Below, piece after piece: positions 23,929 to 32,258 of a stretch of DNA of 32,258 bases (its first letter is position 1; each line of letters starts with the position of its first letter). The position numbers were made by a program, and so were the translations under genes. The DNA lies in NCBI RefSeq assembly GCF_015163715.1, contig NZ_JADDUM010000017.1:1-32258 (forward strand). Reading direction: 5' to 3'. This stretch comes from Pseudomonas cyclaminis (GTDB lineage: Bacteria; Pseudomonadota; Gammaproteobacteria; Pseudomonadales; Pseudomonadaceae). A model generated the notes under the pieces. The model was not told the DNA's origin and searched no databases. It was given only the letters and a program-made list of their open reading frames with translations.

Positions 23929-25280
23929 TCAAGCACCTGTCGCTCGCCAGCCGCCTGGCGCTGTTGTTTGCCGCGTGCACGGCGGTGGTCTCGCTGATTG
24001 CAGGGGTGCTGTTCAATCAAGCCAGTGAGGCGCACTTTATCGAGTTGGACCAGCAGCAACTCGACAGCAAACTTGTGGCGTTGCGCAGCACCTTGCAGGG
24101 CGTCGATTCGCCTCAAGCGTTCACCCAACGCGAGGCGCAACTGCGCGCCGAACTCAGTCGCCAGCCCGACCTTGCACTGCGCATTACCTACGCCGGTCAG
24201 CGCTGGCTGGACGATGCCCCAAGCATCAGCCTGCCCACGGCGCCTGGCCTGCACAGCCTGCAAAACGCCGGCACCGACTACCGCGTCTACAACGCGCCCC
24301 TGAACGCTGGCCAAGCCGACTCGCCGCAACTGAGCCTGATGCTGGACATCACTCACCACCAACACTTCTTGCAACGCATGCAGCATTTGATCTGGCTCAC
24401 GGTCGGACTCTGCGCCCTGGCCACCGCGCTCCTCGGCGCCTGGGCGGCACGCAGCGGGTTGCGGCCATTGCGGCGCATGGGTGAAGTGGCCGCCAGCGTG
24501 TCGGCTCACTCCCTGACCCAGCGCTTGCCTGAGCAACCTATGCCGATGGAACTGGCGGAGCTGGCCCAGGCCTTCAACGCCATGCTGGGACGGCTGGACG
24601 ATGCGTTCCAGCGCCTGTCGGCGTTCTCTGCCGATATCGCCCATGAATTGCGCACTCCGCTGTCGAACCTGCTGACCCAGACCCAGGTCATCCTCACCCA
24701 GCCGCGCCCGCTGGAGGACTACCGCGAGGCGCTGCACAGCAACCTCGAAGAGCTGCAATGGATGGCGCAACTGGTCAACGACATGCTGTACCTGGCCAAG
24801 GCGGATCATGGTTTGTTGATGCCCAAGCGCGAACCTTTGGCACTGGCTGATGAAGTGGAGGCACTGTTGGAGTTTTTTGCGTTGCTGGCGGAGGACGCGC
24901 AGGTCTCACTGGTGCGCGAAGGCACTGCCCACACAGTCGGGGATCGCGGCATGTTGCGCCGGGCCTTGTCGAACTTGCTGGATAACGCACTGCGGTTTAC
25001 CCCGGCGGGCGGCGAGGTGCGTGTGCGCATGAGCGAAGATGAACGGGGTGTGAAGCTGACCGTGGAGAACACCGGCGCAGGCATCCCGGCGAATGTGCTG
25101 CCGAGGCTGTTTGATCGGTTCTACCGGGCCGATCCGGCACGGTATGAAGGCAGCAGCGAGCACGCGGGGCTGGGGCTGGCGATTACCCAGTCGATTGTGC
25201 GGGCGCATGGGGGGAGGATTTTTTGTGAGTCTGAGGCGGGGGTTACTCGGTTTGTGATTGAGCTACCCAACCAGGATTGA
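23925..25280 (+). CDS. copS: Copper-sensing histidine kinase CopS
   Basis: 451 aa from a TTG at 23925 that overlaps the copR stop (TTGA), with GGAGGA nine bases upstream; a TTG at 23919 is the alternative. Membrane segments at about 8-28 and 155-175 flank a periplasmic sensor of roughly 125 residues, followed by HAMP, H-box [18 protein letters not shown]-box [25 protein letters not shown] and GLGLAI. All kinase motifs are intact. Histidines cluster at the end of the sensor (ITHHQHF), plausible for metal sensing. It should phosphorylate CopR in response to periplasmic copper. Confidence 0.92.
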   Translation: MIKHLSLASRLALLFAACTAVVSLIAGVLFNQASEAHFIELDQQQLDSKLVALRSTLQGVDSPQAFTQREAQLRAELSRQPDLALRITYAGQRWLDDAPSISLPTAPGLHSLQNAGTDYRVYNAPLNAGQADSPQLSLMLDITHHQHFLQRMQHLIWLTVGLCALATALLGAWAARSGLRPLRRMGEVAASVSAHSLTQRLPEQPMPMELAELAQAFNAMLGRLDDAFQRLSAFSADIAHELRTPLSNLLTQTQVILTQPRPLEDYREALHSNLEELQWMAQLVNDMLYLAKADHGLLMPKREPLALADEVEALLEFFALLAEDAQVSLVREGTAHTVGDRGMLRRALSNLLDNALRFTPAGGEVRVRMSEDERGVKLTVENTGAGIPANVLPRLFDRFYRADPARYEGSSEHAGLGLAITQSIVRAHGGRIFCESEAGVTRFVIELPNQD

Positions 25281-25305
25281 TGCAAGCTGGGCGCCCCCGA
25301 TAGCG
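25281..25305. repeat. Fragment of the short intergenic repeat family
   Basis: TGCAAGCTGGGCGCCCCCGA followed by TAGCGG resembles half of the 11944 repeat. It lies in the 35-bp gap between the convergent genes copS and lolE. Confidence 0.45.
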
Positions 25306-25315
25306 GTCTAAAACA

Positions 25316-26560
25316 CTACGAGTATCTCAAGGCATGCGCCGGCTCAATCTTCGCCGCCCGATACGCCGGGTACAACGTCGCCAAAAAGCTCAACACAAAG
25401 CCCGCCGTGCAGATCAGCAGCACATCACCACCTTGCAGCTCCGAAGGCAGGTTGCTGACGAAATACACATCCGAACTGAAGATATGCTGCCCGCTCACCC
25501 GCTCGACCCAGCCCACCAGCTCACTCACGTTCAGCGCTGCAATCACGCCCAACACGCCGCCGATCAAGGTGCCGACAATGCCAATCACCGTGCCCTGCAC
25601 CATGAAGATCGCCATGATCTGCCGGGGTGTGGCGCCGATGGTGCGCAGGATCGCGATGTCCGCGCCTTTGTCATTCACCACCATGATCAACGTGGCGATG
25701 ATGTTGAACGCCGCCACGGCGACGATCATCAGCAACAACAGGCCGATCATGGTCTTTTCCATCTTCATCGCGCTGAACAGGCTGCCCTGGGTGTGGGTCC
25801 AGTCATCGGCCTTGTAAGCCGCGCCGAGGCCGGTGGCAATGTCCGTCGACACTTTGGGCGCCGCGTACAAATCCTTCACTGCCAGACGCACGCTCTGCAC
25901 CTGGTTCGGCTGCCAATGCTGGATTTCTGCGGCGTCAGCCATGTGGATCAACGCCATGGAGCCATCCAGCTCGGCGCCGACCTTGAAGATCCCGACCACG
26001 TTCAAGCGCTGCATACGCGGGGTGATACCGCCCGGCGCGGTGCTGATTTCCGGCACGATCAGCGTGAGCTTGTCGCCCACATTCAAGCGAAAACGCCGCG
26101 CAGTGATTTCGCCGACCACCACGCCGAACTCGCCGGGCTTAAGGTCTTCGAGTTTACCCTGCACGATGTGCTGGGCCACGATCGACACCTTGCCTTCCTG
26201 GGCCGGGTCAACGCCGCTGATCTCGATCGGCTGCATGGCGCCCTTGTAGGAGAACATGCCGTCCATCTGCGTGAATGGCACCGCAGCGGTGACTTGCGGA
26301 TTCTTCATCGCGGCGGCGGCCACCGGCTGCCAATCATCAATCGGGTTCACACCGACGATAGTGGCGTGGGGCACCATGCCGAGGATGCGCGAGCTCATTT
26401 CGCGCTGGAAGCCGTTCATCACCGACAGCACCACGATCATCGCCAACACGCCCAGGGCGAGGCCGATCATCGAGGTCATCGAGATAAATGAAACAAAACG
26501 ATTGCGGCGCTTGGCGCGGGTATAGCGCGTGCCGATGAAAATCGATAACGGTCTGAACAT
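25316..26560 (-). CDS. lolE: Lipoprotein-releasing ABC transporter permease LolE
   Basis: 414 aa. One N-terminal membrane segment (about 22-48, [15 protein letters not shown]), a large periplasmic domain (about 50-270) and three C-terminal segments with the MacB/FtsX-type FNIIATLIMVV, ILRTIGATPRQI and [22 protein letters not shown]. With LolC and LolD it extracts outer-membrane lipoproteins from the inner membrane for LolA. It is the third gene, as in PA2986-2988. No clear Shine-Dalgarno precedes the ATG and a terminator-like hairpin lies 25 bp upstream, so its level may be lower than that of lolCD. LolC and LolE naming is by order. Confidence 0.9.
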   Translation of the reverse strand: MFRPLSIFIGTRYTRAKRRNRFVSFISMTSMIGLALGVLAMIVVLSVMNGFQREMSSRILGMVPHATIVGVNPIDDWQPVAAAAMKNPQVTAAVPFTQMDGMFSYKGAMQPIEISGVDPAQEGKVSIVAQHIVQGKLEDLKPGEFGVVVGEITARRFRLNVGDKLTLIVPEISTAPGGITPRMQRLNVVGIFKVGAELDGSMALIHMADAAEIQHWQPNQVQSVRLAVKDLYAAPKVSTDIATGLGAAYKADDWTHTQGSLFSAMKMEKTMIGLLLLMIVAVAAFNIIATLIMVVNDKGADIAILRTIGATPRQIMAIFMVQGTVIGIVGTLIGGVLGVIAALNVSELVGWVERVSGQHIFSSDVYFVSNLPSELQGGDVLLICTAGFVLSFLATLYPAYRAAKIEPAHALRYS

Positions 26561-26584
26561 TCGCGGGCACCGCCTGAAAAATTG

Positions 26585-26612
26585 AAAAAGCCCGACGCCA
26601 GGCGCCGGGCTT
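26585..26612 (-). terminator. Terminator/attenuator-like hairpin between lolD and lolE
   Basis: On the minus strand AAGCCCGGCG, loop CCTGG, CGTCGGGCTT, then a run of five T. The stem is 10 bp with one G-T pair. It begins 9 bp after the lolD stop and ends 25 bp before the lolE start, inside the operon. It has the form of an intrinsic terminator and may act as an attenuator or mRNA 3'-end stabiliser. Confidence 0.75.
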
Positions 26613-26620
26613 GAAACGGG

Positions 26621-27304
26621 TCAGATGGCGACCAGATGACCTTCCTGCAGGTGCAGCACGCGGTCCATCTGGCGGGCCATGCTCATGTCATGGGTCACGA
26701 CCAGGAACGCGGTGCGCATCTGGGTGCTCAGTTCCAGCATCAAGTCCTTGATGCCTTGGGCGGTGTGGGAGTCGAGGTTGCCGGTGGGCTCGTCGAGCAT
26801 TACCAAGCCTGGGTTGTTCACCAGGGCGCGGGCAATCGCCACACGCTGGCGCTCGCCGCCGGACAGTTCGGCCGGTTTGTGCTCCAGGCGATGGCCGAGG
26901 CCGACGCGCTCCAGCAAGGCCTTGGCACGCTGACGTGCCTCCGGGATCGCAGTCTTGCCGATCAGCAGCGGCATGCACACGTTTTCCAGGGCGGTGAACT
27001 CCGGCAGCAGGTGGTGGAACTGATACACAAAACCCAACGAACGGTTGCGCAGTTGGCCACGGGCCTTTTCATTCAAGGCCGACAACTCTTCACCGGCCAG
27101 CCATACGCTGCCCTGGGACGGTGTATCGAGGCCGCCCAACAGGTTCAGCAAGGTACTTTTGCCGGACCCGGAACTGCCGACGATCGCCACGCGTTCGCCC
27201 GGATGCAGTTCCAGTTGCAGGTTGGACAGCACCACCACCGACTCAGGGCCTTCCTCGTAGGATTTGCCCAGATTGCGGCAGCTCAGGATTGCTTTTTCAC
27301 TCAT
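26621..27304 (-). CDS. lolD: Lipoprotein-releasing ABC transporter ATPase LolD
   Basis: 227 aa from the ATG at 27304, the length I recall for P. aeruginosa LolD. Walker [10 protein letters not shown] (43-51), Q-loop region [18 protein letters not shown] (a LolD hallmark), signature [15 protein letters not shown], Walker [13 protein letters not shown] and H-loop VVTHD are present. It powers lipoprotein release by LolCE. An ATG at 27319 overlaps the lolC stop and would add MSESG; neither start has a strong ribosome-binding site, so coupling to lolC is likely. Confidence 0.94.
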   Translation of the reverse strand: MSEKAILSCRNLGKSYEEGPESVVVLSNLQLELHPGERVAIVGSSGSGKSTLLNLLGGLDTPSQGSVWLAGEELSALNEKARGQLRNRSLGFVYQFHHLLPEFTALENVCMPLLIGKTAIPEARQRAKALLERVGLGHRLEHKPAELSGGERQRVAIARALVNNPGLVMLDEPTGNLDSHTAQGIKDLMLELSTQMRTAFLVVTHDMSMARQMDRVLHLQEGHLVAI

Positions 27305-27311
27305 GCCCGAT

Positions 27312-28562
27312 TCACTCATAACGTAAGGCCTGTGCTGGCTGGGTACGTGCCGCGCGCCAGGCTGGATACAGGGTGGCAAGGAAACTCAGGACCAACGCAG
27401 CGCCGCCCACCATCAACACGTCCTGGGCCTGAACCTGGGACGGCAAGTAGTCGATGAAGTAGACGTCGGCGTTGAGGAACTTGTGGCCGATCACTTTCTC
27501 TAGCAAGGCGATGGCCGCGCTGACGTTCAGCGCGGCCAGAATGCCCACCGCGGTGCCGATCAAGGTGCCGACCACGCCGATCACGGTGCCCTGCACCATG
27601 AAGATCGCCATGATCTGCCCCGGTGTGGCGCCTAGGGTACGCAGGATGGCGATATCGCCTTTCTTGTCGTTCACCACCATTACCAGCGTGGAGATGATAT
27701 TGAACGCGGCGACAGCGACGATCAGCAGCAACAGTAGGCCGATCATGGCTTTTTCCATGCGGATCGCCTGGTACAGGTTGCCGTGGGTACGGGTCCAGTC
27801 ACGGGCGTAATACTGGGTTTCACCCAAGTGTTGGGCAATGTCCCAGGCGCCGCGCGGGGCGTCGAACAGGTCGTTGAACTTCAGGCGCAGGCCCTGCACT
27901 TGGTCCGGCTGCCAGCGCTGCAGGCGGGCCAGGTCGGTGAGGTTGGTCAGGCCGAGGTAGCCGTCGATTTCGCCGGCGCCCACGTGGAAGGTGCCGATCA
28001 CGGTAAAGCGCTTCATGCGCGGGAACATGCCGGCCGGGGTCACGGTGACTTCCGGCGCGACGAAGGTCAGCTTGTCGCCGAGGCCCACGCCGAGCTTGGC
28101 CGCCGCCTTGTCGCCGATCACGATGCCGAAGCTGCCGGGGGCCAGGTCGTCGAGTTTGCCCTGCAACATGAACTTGTCGATGATCGACACGTTGCGTTCC
28201 TGGGCCGGATCGATGCCATTGAGCAGGATCTTCTGCACCTTGCCATCATGGGTCAGCAGCCCCTGCATCTGGGTAAACGGCGCAACGGCGACGACCTTGG
28301 GGTTCTGCTTGACCTTGGCGGCCAGGCTTTGCCAGTCGTTGATCGGCTCACCGGACTCGATGGTCGCGTGGGGCACCATGCCCAGCACACGGGTGCGCAT
28401 CTCATGATCGAAGCCGTTCATCACCGACAGCACCACAATCATCACGACCACGCCCAAGGCGAGCCCGATCATCGAGGTCAAGGAAATGAACGACACAAAA
28501 TGATTGCGGCGCTTTGCACGGGTATAACGCGTGCCAATAAATACGAAGAGAGGTCTGAACAT
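27312..28562 (-). CDS. lolC: Lipoprotein-releasing ABC transporter permease LolC
   Basis: 416 aa, first gene of the operon. The same architecture as the lolE product: N-terminal membrane helix, periplasmic domain, three C-terminal helices ([46 protein letters not shown]). The first 40 and the last 150 residues are nearly identical to those of LolE while the periplasmic domains differ more. LolC is expected to recruit LolA through its periplasmic hook. The start lacks an obvious Shine-Dalgarno. Divergent from the PilZ gene at 28657, leaving a 94-bp shared promoter region. Confidence 0.9.
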   Translation of the reverse strand: MFRPLFVFIGTRYTRAKRRNHFVSFISLTSMIGLALGVVVMIVVLSVMNGFDHEMRTRVLGMVPHATIESGEPINDWQSLAAKVKQNPKVVAVAPFTQMQGLLTHDGKVQKILLNGIDPAQERNVSIIDKFMLQGKLDDLAPGSFGIVIGDKAAAKLGVGLGDKLTFVAPEVTVTPAGMFPRMKRFTVIGTFHVGAGEIDGYLGLTNLTDLARLQRWQPDQVQGLRLKFNDLFDAPRGAWDIAQHLGETQYYARDWTRTHGNLYQAIRMEKAMIGLLLLLIVAVAAFNIISTLVMVVNDKKGDIAILRTLGATPGQIMAIFMVQGTVIGVVGTLIGTAVGILAALNVSAAIALLEKVIGHKFLNADVYFIDYLPSQVQAQDVLMVGGAALVLSFLATLYPAWRAARTQPAQALRYE

Positions 28563-28656
28563 GTCGGGGCTTGTTCGGAGGAAAAGAAGACGTCCCGGTG
28601 GCGGGGTCTGGTAAGCAGCTTTACACTCTGACCATTACCGTTACCTGGGGTTCGCC

Positions 28657-29235
28657 ATGTCGACATTAGATGAAGAAGAGCGCCGCGAATACTACCGTAT
28701 CGACGACATGATCGCACTCCAAATCAAAAGCCTGTCGGCCCCCGAAGCGGCGAGCAAGGAAGTGTTGCTGGATGATTCTCCGCTGTTCAACCTGCTCAGT
28801 GAGCTGCACCTGAGCGAGTTCGAAGCCCAGCACCTGCTGCGCCAACTGAGCGAGAAGGACCGCACCCTCGCCGCCTTCCTGCGCGTGCAGAACAAACGCG
28901 TGGACCTGCTCAGCCAGATCATGGCACGCGGCCTGCTGGATGAGGTGGGCGCACCGCAGCCGGTGATCATCTCCGAAGGCGGCATCGACTTCCAGCACCC
29001 TACCCCCCTGGCCACCGGCGTCCATCTGGCGGTCAAGCTGGTACTGATGCCCCAGGCCCTCGGCCTGCTGCTGCGGGCGCGGGTCACCCATTGCGATCCC
29101 AAGGGTGACGGCTTTGACGTGGGCACGGAATTCGAGTCCATGACCGATGCCCAGCGCCAATTGCTGGCCCGCTACATCCTGCAGAAACAGGCCCAGGAAC
29201 GCCGCCTGGCGCGGGAACAAAGCGACGACCTCTGA
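28657..29235 (+). CDS. PilZ-domain protein with N-terminal extension
   Basis: 192 aa. An N-terminal R-E-Y-Y-R (Arg10 to Arg14) matches the RxxxR c-di-GMP motif. A helical insertion (about 30-95) separates it from the second motif, V-I-I-S-E-G-G (103-109), where the usual Asp or Asn two residues before Ser106 is Ile. The domain ends with beta strands to about 165 and a charged C-terminal helix. It matches the position of PA2989 beside the lol operon, from memory. c-di-GMP binding may be weakened or altered by the substitution. The next gene begins 44 bp downstream and is probably co-transcribed. Confidence 0.8.
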   Translation: MSTLDEEERREYYRIDDMIALQIKSLSAPEAASKEVLLDDSPLFNLLSELHLSEFEAQHLLRQLSEKDRTLAAFLRVQNKRVDLLSQIMARGLLDEVGAPQPVIISEGGIDFQHPTPLATGVHLAVKLVLMPQALGLLLRARVTHCDPKGDGFDVGTEFESMTDAQRQLLARYILQKQAQERRLAREQSDDL

Positions 29236-29279
29236 ATTCGTATTCACTCCGCCAGCCAGTCTGGCGCATAGGAGCAACT

Positions 29280-30002
29280 GTGACCCTGATTTACGGCCAC
29301 CGCGGTGCCAAAGGCGAAGCACCGGAAAACACCCTGACCAGCTTCCAGGAGTGCCTCAAGCACGGCGTACGCCGTTGCGAACTGGATCTGCACCTGTCCA
29401 TGGACGGCGAGCTGATGGTCATCCACGACCCGACCCTCAAGCGCACCACCGACCGGCGCGGCAAGGTCGTCGAGTATTCGGCGGTAGACCTGATGAAGAT
29501 GGACGCCCGCAAAGGCGGCCCGGGCTGGGTCAAACCGTGCCCGATTCCCCGCCTGGAAGAGCTGTTCGAACAGTGCGACTTCGATCACTGGCAACTGGAA
29601 GTCAAAAGCGCCTCGCGCACCCGCGCCGCGACCACGGTGCTGGCAATCCGCGAGATGGCGGTACGTTTCGGCTTGATGGACAAGGTCACCGTGACCTCAA
29701 GTTCGCGGGAAGTATTGAAAGCGGCGGTTGATCTCACCCCGGACCTGTCACGTGGACTGGTGGCCGAATACGCCTGGCTCGACCCGCTGAAGGTCGCGCA
29801 GAATTACGGCTGTGAGTATCTGGCATTGAACTGGACGCTGTGCACCCCTGAGCGTCTGGAGAAAGCCCAGCGCCAGGGTCTGCATGTGTCCGTGTGGACG
29901 GTCAACGAACCTGCGCTGATGCGCAGGCTCGCCGACTTCGGCGTAGATAGCCTGATTACAGACTTTCCCGGTTTGGCCACTGCCACTCTCGGGAATTACT
30001 GA
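29280..30002 (+). CDS. Glycerophosphodiester phosphodiesterase (cytosolic, UgpQ type)
   Basis: 240 aa. It hydrolyses glycerophosphodiesters to glycerol 3-phosphate and an alcohol. The GDPD TIM-barrel motifs are clear: Y-G-H-R-G (His7, Arg8), PENTL (Glu16, Asn17), CELDLHLSMDGELMVIHD (Glu34, Asp36, His49) and the late VWTVNE and ITDFPG. No signal peptide, so it acts in the cytoplasm. The start is GTG at 29280 with AGGAG five bases upstream. It follows the PilZ gene closely and converges with sth. Confidence 0.93.
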   Translation: MTLIYGHRGAKGEAPENTLTSFQECLKHGVRRCELDLHLSMDGELMVIHDPTLKRTTDRRGKVVEYSAVDLMKMDARKGGPGWVKPCPIPRLEELFEQCDFDHWQLEVKSASRTRAATTVLAIREMAVRFGLMDKVTVTSSSREVLKAAVDLTPDLSRGLVAEYAWLDPLKVAQNYGCEYLALNWTLCTPERLEKAQRQGLHVSVWTVNEPALMRRLADFGVDSLITDFPGLATATLGNY

Positions 30003-30013
30003 AATCGGTCTCC

Positions 30014-30038
30014 CCGGCCGGCTCAGGCCACCGGCCGG
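30014..30038. terminator. GC-rich hairpin between the convergent GDPD and sth genes
   Basis: CCGGCCGG at 30014-30021 and 30031-30038 around CTCAGGCCA. The 8-bp stem is strong, but there is no U-run directly after it, so termination is probable rather than certain. Confidence 0.5.
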
Positions 30039-30044
30039 AGCCGC

Positions 30045-31439
30045 TCAAAAAAGCCGGTTGAGGCCGTCGTAGGCCGCTACACGATAAGCTTCAGCCATGG
30101 TCGGGTAGTTGAACGTGGTGTTCACGAAATACTTGAGGGTATTTTGCTCGCCCGGCTGGTTCATGATGGCCTGGCCGATGTGCACGATCTCCGAAGCCTG
30201 GTAGCCGAAGCAGTGCACGCCGAGCACTTCCAGGGTCTCGCGGTGGAACAGGATCTTCAGCATGCCCTGGGGCTCACCGGCGATCTGTGCACGCGCCATG
30301 CTCTTGAAGAACGCCTTGCCCACTTCGTAAGGCACCTTGGCCTTGGTCAGTTCGTGCTCGTTCTTGCCGATCGAGCTGATTTCGGGAATCGTGTAGATCC
30401 CGGTCGGCACGTCGTTCACGTAGCGCCAGCTGCCATTGTCGACAATGCTGCCGGCGGCCGAACGGCCCTGGTCATGCGCCGCACTGGCCAGGCTCGGCCA
30501 GCCGATCACGTCACCGGCGCCGTAGATGTTCGGCACGCAGGTGCGATAGTTCTCGTCCACTTCGATCTGGCCACGGCTGTTGACCTTGACCCCGATGTTT
30601 TCCATGCCCAGCTTGTCGGTGTTGCCGGTACGACCGTTGCACCACAGCAAGGCGTCGGCCTTGATCTTCTTGCCGGACTTGAGGTGCAGAATCACGCCGT
30701 TATCCAGGCCTTCAACCCGCTCGTACTCTTCGTTGTGGCGCACGGTGATGTTGTTGTTGCTGAAGTGGTAGCTCAACGCCTGGGAAATTTCCGAGTCGAG
30801 GAAGCTCAGCAACTGGTCGCGGTTATCCACCAGTTCCACCAATACACCCAGGCCGCTGAAGATCGAGGCGTATTCACAGCCAATCACGCCGGCGCCGTAG
30901 ATGATCAGTTTGCGTGGGGTGTGGCCCAGGCTCAGGATGGTGTCGCTATCGTAGATACGCGGGTGGTGGAAATCGATGTCCGCCGGGCGATACGGACGCG
31001 ACCCGGTGGCAATGATGATGTGCTTGGCCACCAGCTTCTCGACCACACCGTTGGCGCAGACCACTTCGACGGTTTGCTCGTCGGCAAAACTGCCGGTGCC
31101 GAAGAACAGGTCGACGCGGTTACGGGCGTAGTAGCCGGTACGCGAAGCCACTTGTTTGGAGATGACTTTCTCGGCGCTCTTGAGCACGTCCGGGAACGAG
31201 AACCAGCGCGGCTCACCAATGGCCCGGAACATCGGGTTGGTGTTGAACTGCATGATCTGGCGGACCGAGTGACGCAAGGCCTTGGACGGGATGGTACCCA
31301 GGTGGGTGCAGTTACCGCCGACCTGGCGACGGCTATCGACCATCGCCACCTTGCGCCCTGCCTTCGCGGCGTTCATCGCCGCACCTTCTCCAGCCGGGCC
31401 GGAACCCAGTACCACCACGTCGTAGTTGTAGACAGCCAT
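30045..31439 (-). CDS. sthA: Soluble pyridine nucleotide transhydrogenase (Si-specific)
   Basis: 464 aa. This FAD flavoprotein moves reducing equivalents between NADPH and NAD+. FAD motif [13 protein letters not shown] (10-22), [17 protein letters not shown] with a single Cys (the CxxxT form that separates Sth from disulfide reductases), second nucleotide site [34 protein letters not shown], and the dimer interface at the C-terminus are present. GAGGAG sits five bases before the ATG. Matches PA2991 in position from memory. Confidence 0.96.
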   Translation of the reverse strand: MAVYNYDVVVLGSGPAGEGAAMNAAKAGRKVAMVDSRRQVGGNCTHLGTIPSKALRHSVRQIMQFNTNPMFRAIGEPRWFSFPDVLKSAEKVISKQVASRTGYYARNRVDLFFGTGSFADEQTVEVVCANGVVEKLVAKHIIIATGSRPYRPADIDFHHPRIYDSDTILSLGHTPRKLIIYGAGVIGCEYASIFSGLGVLVELVDNRDQLLSFLDSEISQALSYHFSNNNITVRHNEEYERVEGLDNGVILHLKSGKKIKADALLWCNGRTGNTDKLGMENIGVKVNSRGQIEVDENYRTCVPNIYGAGDVIGWPSLASAAHDQGRSAAGSIVDNGSWRYVNDVPTGIYTIPEISSIGKNEHELTKAKVPYEVGKAFFKSMARAQIAGEPQGMLKILFHRETLEVLGVHCFGYQASEIVHIGQAIMNQPGEQNTLKYFVNTTFNYPTMAEAYRVAAYDGLNRLF

Positions 31440-31654
31440 GCGTACTCCTCAGAACAGGCCAGGCGTACGGTTGGACGCCTGGCTAAATCATGCCGCGGCC
31501 AGCGGTCATGAAGGACAATTTGGCTCAAGTGTGTGAACCGGGGCACAGTCTATATAAGGGTCAACGCCGCGCACATTAACCCTTGGTCGCGTCGTAGGCC
31601 AGTCTTGCCATACTACAGCACGCAAATCAGCGCTGATTTCAGGGGTGGGCCATT

Positions 31655-32188
31655 ATGCGACAACTACTTATCTGTTGGGTGATGATGCTTTCGCTGACCG
31701 CTCACGCCAATGATGCGGACCGCCTCAAGCAGGCCGCTTTCCCGGCACAGGTCGAGGAGCTGGTGCTGAAAAACCAGGCGGTGCTCAACTATCTTTGGGC
31801 GGATGTGTATGCGGCTGCGCTCTACGCCCCCCAGGCACTGAGTGCAAGACAGGCGTGGGATCAGCAAAAAGCCGTGCGCCTGGCGCTGTATTACTTCAGG
31901 GACATCGACCGCAACGACGTGATCAAGGCCGCCACCGCTACTCTGGAGCGCCAACAAGCCAACGGCCGCTTGAAGCCCGAGATTGAAAAGCTGCATGCCA
32001 GCTTTCGTGATATCCGCGGTGGTGATCGGTATGCACTGGATTTTCTTCCGGGGCGAGGGTTGAATCTGGAGATTAATGGCCAAGTGGTGTTCAGCAGCAG
32101 TAATGATGAACTGGCCAGGACCTATCTGGGTATTTGGTTGGGGCCTAAGGGGTTGTCTGAGAGTTTGCGCGAAAAGCTGCTGAATTGA
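31655..32188 (+). CDS. Exported chalcone-isomerase-like domain protein
   Basis: 177 aa. A signal peptide (MRQLLICWVMMLSLTAHA) is followed by a domain with the chalcone isomerase-like pattern: FPAQVEELVLKNQAVLNYLWADVYAAALYAP, VRLALYYFRDID, ALDFLPGRGLNLEINGQVV and YLGIWLGPKGLSESLREKLL. Bacterial members are not known to isomerise chalcones and many bind fatty-acid-like ligands; the role here is unknown. The ATG at 31655 is preceded by GGGGTGGG, a weak ribosome-binding site. Divergent from sth. Confidence 0.8.
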   Translation: MRQLLICWVMMLSLTAHANDADRLKQAAFPAQVEELVLKNQAVLNYLWADVYAAALYAPQALSARQAWDQQKAVRLALYYFRDIDRNDVIKAATATLERQQANGRLKPEIEKLHASFRDIRGGDRYALDFLPGRGLNLEINGQVVFSSSNDELARTYLGIWLGPKGLSESLREKLLN

Positions 32189-32207
32189 GTCGACTGATAG
32201 GGCTCAT

Positions 32208-32258
32208 GCAAGCCCCCTCCCACATTTTGATCTGTGAACACATTCAGGTGTGGGAGGG
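32208..32258. repeat. Paired inverted short repeats at the window end (REP-like, BIME arrangement)
   Basis: GCAAGCCCCCTCCCACATTT at 32208-32227 and AGGTGTGGGAGGG at 32246-32258 are in opposite orientation, separated by 18 bp. The second copy is cut by the window edge. The same family as 15620-15650. Confidence 0.8.

Noticed and set aside
30144..31511. 455-codon plus-strand frame opposite sth
   Set aside because: Antisense shadow of the clearly identified transhydrogenase.

Overview
The window is high-GC Pseudomonas chromosome, most likely from the P. fluorescens group. This rests on the protein sequences (FabV, Sth, Mqo, RssB/RssC, CopRS, LolCDE, DUF6124), on gene order resembling P. aeruginosa PA2795-PA2810 and PA2986-PA2992 (recalled from memory, not searched), and on short intergenic palindromes typical of fluorescent pseudomonads. 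No rRNA, tRNA, CRISPR array or complete insertion sequence was seen.

Layout. 1-4500: 5' end of fabV, a membrane-anchored Asp/Asn beta-hydroxylase-like protein, the nucleotide nucleosidase ppnN, a VapBC-type toxin-antitoxin pair whose antitoxin looks frameshifted, and two small exported proteins. 4572-8439: a compact accessory locus in which an EgtD-like methyltransferase, a 2OG-Fe(II) dioxygenase and an EamA-family transporter form a tight operon divergent from a LysR regulator. It looks like a small-molecule pathway with its own exporter, and it is the best candidate here for an undescribed system. 8522-11913: malate:quinone oxidoreductase with a signal peptide, a long intergenic region, and an AraJ-like MFS transporter broken by a one-base deletion. 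11914-14584: a variable patch with a small lipoprotein, a phage-like Ser/Thr phosphatase, a DUF6124 protein, a 79-bp MITE-like palindrome and a decayed ParE toxin gene.

From 14585 on the region is mostly core: dusA, tal, the rssB-rssC regulatory pair, a PilZ protein, mlaA, a degenerate phosphonatase-like HAD protein, DUF4404, queF, then a copper locus (cupredoxin divergent from copRS with a copper-box-like site between them). The lipoprotein-release operon lolCDE follows, with a terminator-like hairpin between lolD and lolE, then a second PilZ protein, a glycerophosphodiester phosphodiesterase, sth, and an exported chalcone-isomerase-like protein.

Functional themes are envelope homeostasis (FabV, MlaA, LolCDE, GDPD), stress and c-di-GMP signalling (RssB/RssC, two PilZ proteins), copper response, and redox and central metabolism (Mqo, Tal, Sth). 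These are interrupted by two accessory patches that contain several decayed genes.
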